NCBI GenBank assembly: GCA_014379925.1
Contig: JACMKY010000165.1
Span: 1 to 5,578 of the forward strand
Direction: 5' to 3'
Source: Cytophagales bacterium
Lineage (GTDB): Bacteria; Bacteroidota; Bacteroidia; Cytophagales; ES-bin-26
DNA: 5,578 bases
The position numbers and the translations under genes are program-made. This document shows, one piece after another, positions 3,806 through 5,578 of this stretch; position 1 is the first letter of the stretch; every line of letters starts with the position of its first letter. A model generated the notes under the pieces. It was not told the DNA's origin and made no database searches. It saw only the letters and a list, made by a program, of their open reading frames with translations.

Positions 3806-4873
3806 ATGCGGGGCTTCTTAATTGCATCCTTCTTCCTTCTTGCCGGCACCCCTCCGGCCTGCGCCCAACCCGACGCTCCCCGGTGGTTGCCCCAAACCAG
3901 CGGCGTGGCCGTGGGGCTGCGGGGGGTGAGTGCGGTAAGTAAAAAGGTGGCCTGGGTGGGCGGGGACAAAGGCACCTTCCTCCGCACTACCAACGGCGGC
4001 CGCACCTGGCAAGCGGATAGTGTGGCCGGCGCCTCGGAAAGCGACTTCCGCGACGTGCACGCCGTGGATGAAAATACCGCCCACCTGCTCAGTTCGGGCA
4101 ATCTGGCCCGCATCTACAAGACCACCAACGGCGGTAAAACCTGGGCCCTGCGGTACGAAAACAAAGTGTTCGGCGCTTTCCTGGATGGCTTCGCCTTCTG
4201 GGACGATGCGCACGGCATTGCCTTCGGCGATCCCCTGGGCGGTCGGTTCCTGGTCGTGACCACGTCCGATGGGGGCGAAACCTGGCGGGAAACCCCGTTC
4301 TTCAACGTGCCGCCCGCGTTGCCCGACGAAGCGGCCTTTGCCGCCAGTGGCACCAGCGTGGGCGTACAAGGTAGCCGCCACGCTTGGTTCTGCACGGGCG
4401 GCGGCAAACAGGCCCGCGTGTTCCGCTCCCGCGACGCGGGTCTCACCTGGGAGACCAGCAACCTGCCGCTTACCTGCCACAGCCCTTCCTCGGGTGCGTT
4501 TTCCATCGCCTTCCGCGACACGCTTCACGGGGTGGTCGCCGGCGGCGATTTCCTGGCTCCCAATCAACCGCTGGACAACTTCGCCGTCACCAGCGACGGT
4601 GGCAAGACCTGGCAGTTGGAAAAAACGGTACTGCCCGTCGGGTTGAAGCAATGCGTGGCCTACGTACCCGGTTCGCGCCGTCCCGCCCTCCTGGCCACTG
4701 GCGAAAGCGGCACGGGCTACTCCACTGACGAGGGTCGGACCTGGAAAATTATTGCCGACCGCCGCCCCGACGCCCCGAACCGCCCACCCTACTACAGCAT
4801 CAGTTTTTCCAGGGACGGCAAGGCGGCGTGGGCGGTGGGCGCGAAAGGAAGTATCGGCTCCCTGGACCGCTGA
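3806..4873 (+). CDS. Secreted BNR/Asp-box beta-propeller protein (Ycf48/sialidase-like fold)
   Basis: This 355-residue protein begins with a signal peptide (1-20; hydrophobic core FLIASFFLLAG, cleavage most likely after ACA-20), so it is exported to the periplasm or cell surface. Six Asp-box motifs of the S/T-x-D/N-x-G-x-T-W type mark successive blades: TTNGGRTW (61-68), TTNGGKTW (106-113), TSDGGETW (153-160), SRDAGLTW (208-215), TSDGGKTW (262-269) and STDEGRTW (306-313). The C-terminal AAWAVGAKGSIG (340-351) repeats the pattern VAWVGGDKGTFL (48-59) without a following Asp box, consistent with a seventh blade closed by the N-terminus. Such Bacteroidota proteins are often labelled 'oxidoreductase' or 'photosystem II stability factor-like'; no redox or cofactor motif is visible here, so those labels are not supported. 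No sialidase catalytic set is evident. The ATG is fixed by the signal peptide. It appears monocistronic and is visibly G/C-richer than the downstream gene. Confidence 0.9.
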   Translation: MRGFLIASFFLLAGTPPACAQPDAPRWLPQTSGVAVGLRGVSAVSKKVAWVGGDKGTFLRTTNGGRTWQADSVAGASESDFRDVHAVDENTAHLLSSGNLARIYKTTNGGKTWALRYENKVFGAFLDGFAFWDDAHGIAFGDPLGGRFLVVTTSDGGETWRETPFFNVPPALPDEAAFAASGTSVGVQGSRHAWFCTGGGKQARVFRSRDAGLTWETSNLPLTCHSPSSGAFSIAFRDTLHGVVAGGDFLAPNQPLDNFAVTSDGGKTWQLEKTVLPVGLKQCVAYVPGSRRPALLATGESGTGYSTDEGRTWKIIADRRPDAPNRPPYYSISFSRDGKAAWAVGAKGSIGSLDR

Positions 4874-4892
4874 TTACGCTGATGAAATGATT

Positions 4893-4982
4893 GAATGATT
4901 GCTGGGTGGTGAATGATTGCTGGATGGTGAGTGATTGCTGGGTGGTGAATGGCTACTGGGTAAGGGATGACTTGGACGGTGG
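4893..4982. repeat. 18-bp minisatellite, three good and one to two degenerate copies
   Basis: The unit GAATGATTGCTGGGTGGT (4893-4910) is followed head to tail by copies with one difference each (4911-4928 and 4929-4946). A decayed copy GAATGGCTACTGGGTAAG (4947-4964) and a remnant to about 4982 come next. It starts 20 bases after the propeller gene's stop and decays away from it. The array is noncoding. Near-identical copies at one end and degenerate ones at the other suggest recent slippage growth. Confidence 0.85.
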
Positions 4983-5010
4983 GTAATTAGTTTGCAGGTA
5001 GTGAGCTGAG

Positions 5011-5041
5011 TTGGTAGACGGTCATTTTACGGCTATCATTG
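5011..5041 (+). promoter_or_regulatory. Candidate promoter for the GxxExxY gene
   Basis: TTG (5011-5013), a 20-base spacer and TATCATTG (5034-5041) resemble the Bacteroidota -33/-7 arrangement, with one mismatch to TAnnTTTG. The leader would be about 70 bases. No Shine-Dalgarno sequence precedes the GTG start. Confidence 0.3.
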
Positions 5042-5118
5042 TGCAAATCCGGGTAACCAATTGATGGTCTGAATTAAAAACCATTACTCAAAACAGACGC
5101 TTTTATTGAACTTGCTCA

Positions 5119-5526
5119 GTGGTCAAACAAGAATACAAATATTCAGCGCTGACTGCCGCAGTTATTGGCTGCGCAATGCGGGTGCATGGTACGCTGGGCA
5201 ACGGTTTCCAGGAAATAATTTATCAACGGGCATTGGCCATTGAGTTGGAGAAGCAGGGTGTGGGCTTTGCCCGCGAAGTAGAGGCAGCCATCCACTATAA
5301 TCAGATAGAAATTGGCACCCGCCGGGTGGATTTTGTGGTGGAGGAAACCGTGCTGATCGAATTGAAAGCGTTGTCAAAGCTAGAAGATGTCCATCTGGCA
5401 CAGGCATTGAATTATCTGGAAGCCTTCAATATGGAAATAGGATTGCTGATTAATTTCGGTTCGAAAAGCTTGGAATTCAAACGGATCACCAACGAACGCA
5501 AATTAAGAAATCAAAATAATCGCTGA
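5119..5526 (+). CDS. GxxExxY protein (PD-(D/E)XK nuclease-like fold)
   Basis: This 135-residue protein has the name-giving motif as GFQEIIY (29-35), preceded by the usual MRVHGTLG segment. The PD-(D/E)XK-like core is visible as D71 in RRVDFVV, then E81 and K83 in IELKA. Q95 sits in the helix AQALNYL, and the typical GLLINFG (108-114) follows. Length matches the family (about 120-140 residues). Members are widespread in Bacteroidota as single, often multicopy genes; their role is unproven, and nuclease activity is a prediction from the fold. The start is taken as GTG at 5119-5121 because an in-frame TGA lies at 5107-5109 and the first internal ATG (codon 20) would remove the first conserved helix. 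It stands alone after the minisatellite and is visibly more A/T-rich than the propeller gene, compatible with horizontal acquisition but not proof. The catalytic residues appear intact. Confidence 0.92.
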   Translation: MVKQEYKYSALTAAVIGCAMRVHGTLGNGFQEIIYQRALAIELEKQGVGFAREVEAAIHYNQIEIGTRRVDFVVEETVLIELKALSKLEDVHLAQALNYLEAFNMEIGLLINFGSKSLEFKRITNERKLRNQNNR

Positions 5527-5578
5527 AAAGAGCCCCTCGCAAGCATAAACGTTCAATCGCAAAAATCACCTCGGCAAC

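Noticed and set aside
3615..3827. 70-codon minus-strand frame in the divergent region
   Set aside because: It overlaps the promoter and start of the propeller gene and has Pro/Arg-rich low-complexity content. At most it is part of a noncoding repeat.
3818..4651. 277-codon minus-strand open frame
   Set aside because: It is antisense to the beta-propeller gene, whose six regular Asp boxes and signal peptide show the true frame. Long shadows are expected in G/C-rich DNA.
4893..4982. CRISPR-like array
   Set aside because: The repeats are directly abutting 18-mers with no spacers and no cas gene nearby, so this is a minisatellite.
5527..5578. Possible terminator or gene after the GxxExxY stop
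   Set aside because: No stem-loop with a T-run and no start codon with a credible frame were seen in these 52 bases.

Overview
The window looks like chromosomal DNA of a Bacteroidota member, most likely order Cytophagales (Spirosoma/Dyadobacter-type relatives). The reasons are exact or near matches to the Bacteroidota -7 promoter box TAnnTTTG in front of several genes, no recognisable Shine-Dalgarno sequences, and the protein families present: a short J-domain protein, a beta-propeller of BNR/Asp-box repeats with a signal peptide, and a GxxExxY protein. The genus cannot be settled from the sequence alone.

Layout, left to right. Positions 1-98 hold the start of a probable minus-strand gene running off the edge and containing a perfect 13-bp inverted repeat. 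A small J-domain protein (minus, 136-492) follows. It is divergent, across 83 bp, from an unrecognised three-segment membrane protein with a C-terminal coiled coil (plus, 576-1280). That gene converges, with a 12-bp gap, on an ATP-grasp protein of the glutathionylspermidine synthase family (YgiC/YjfC type, minus, 1293-2474). Upstream of it, 408 bp without a gene (2475-2882) hold a shuffled duplication, a nested palindrome of 133 bp and a strong intrinsic terminator. Next is a probable lipoprotein resembling YgiB/DUF1190 (minus, 2883-3467), then a 338-bp regulatory and repeat-rich gap. A secreted beta-propeller protein with six Asp boxes (plus, 3806-4873) follows, with a -7 box almost touching its ATG. 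After it come an 18-bp minisatellite (4893-4982) and a GxxExxY PD-(D/E)XK-type protein with a GTG start (plus, 5119-5526). The last 52 bases show nothing recognisable.

The functional pairing that stands out is the YgiB-like lipoprotein and the YgiC-like ATP-grasp ligase. They lie in the same order as ygiB-ygiC in enterobacteria, but here a terminator and repeat elements separate them. The lipoprotein ends in Gly-Gly, and true glutathionylspermidine synthases activate a C-terminal glycine carboxylate. This suggests, as inference only, that the ligase may modify the lipoprotein's tail. The other genes are single units without an evident shared pathway. No tRNA, rRNA, CRISPR array or transposase gene was found.
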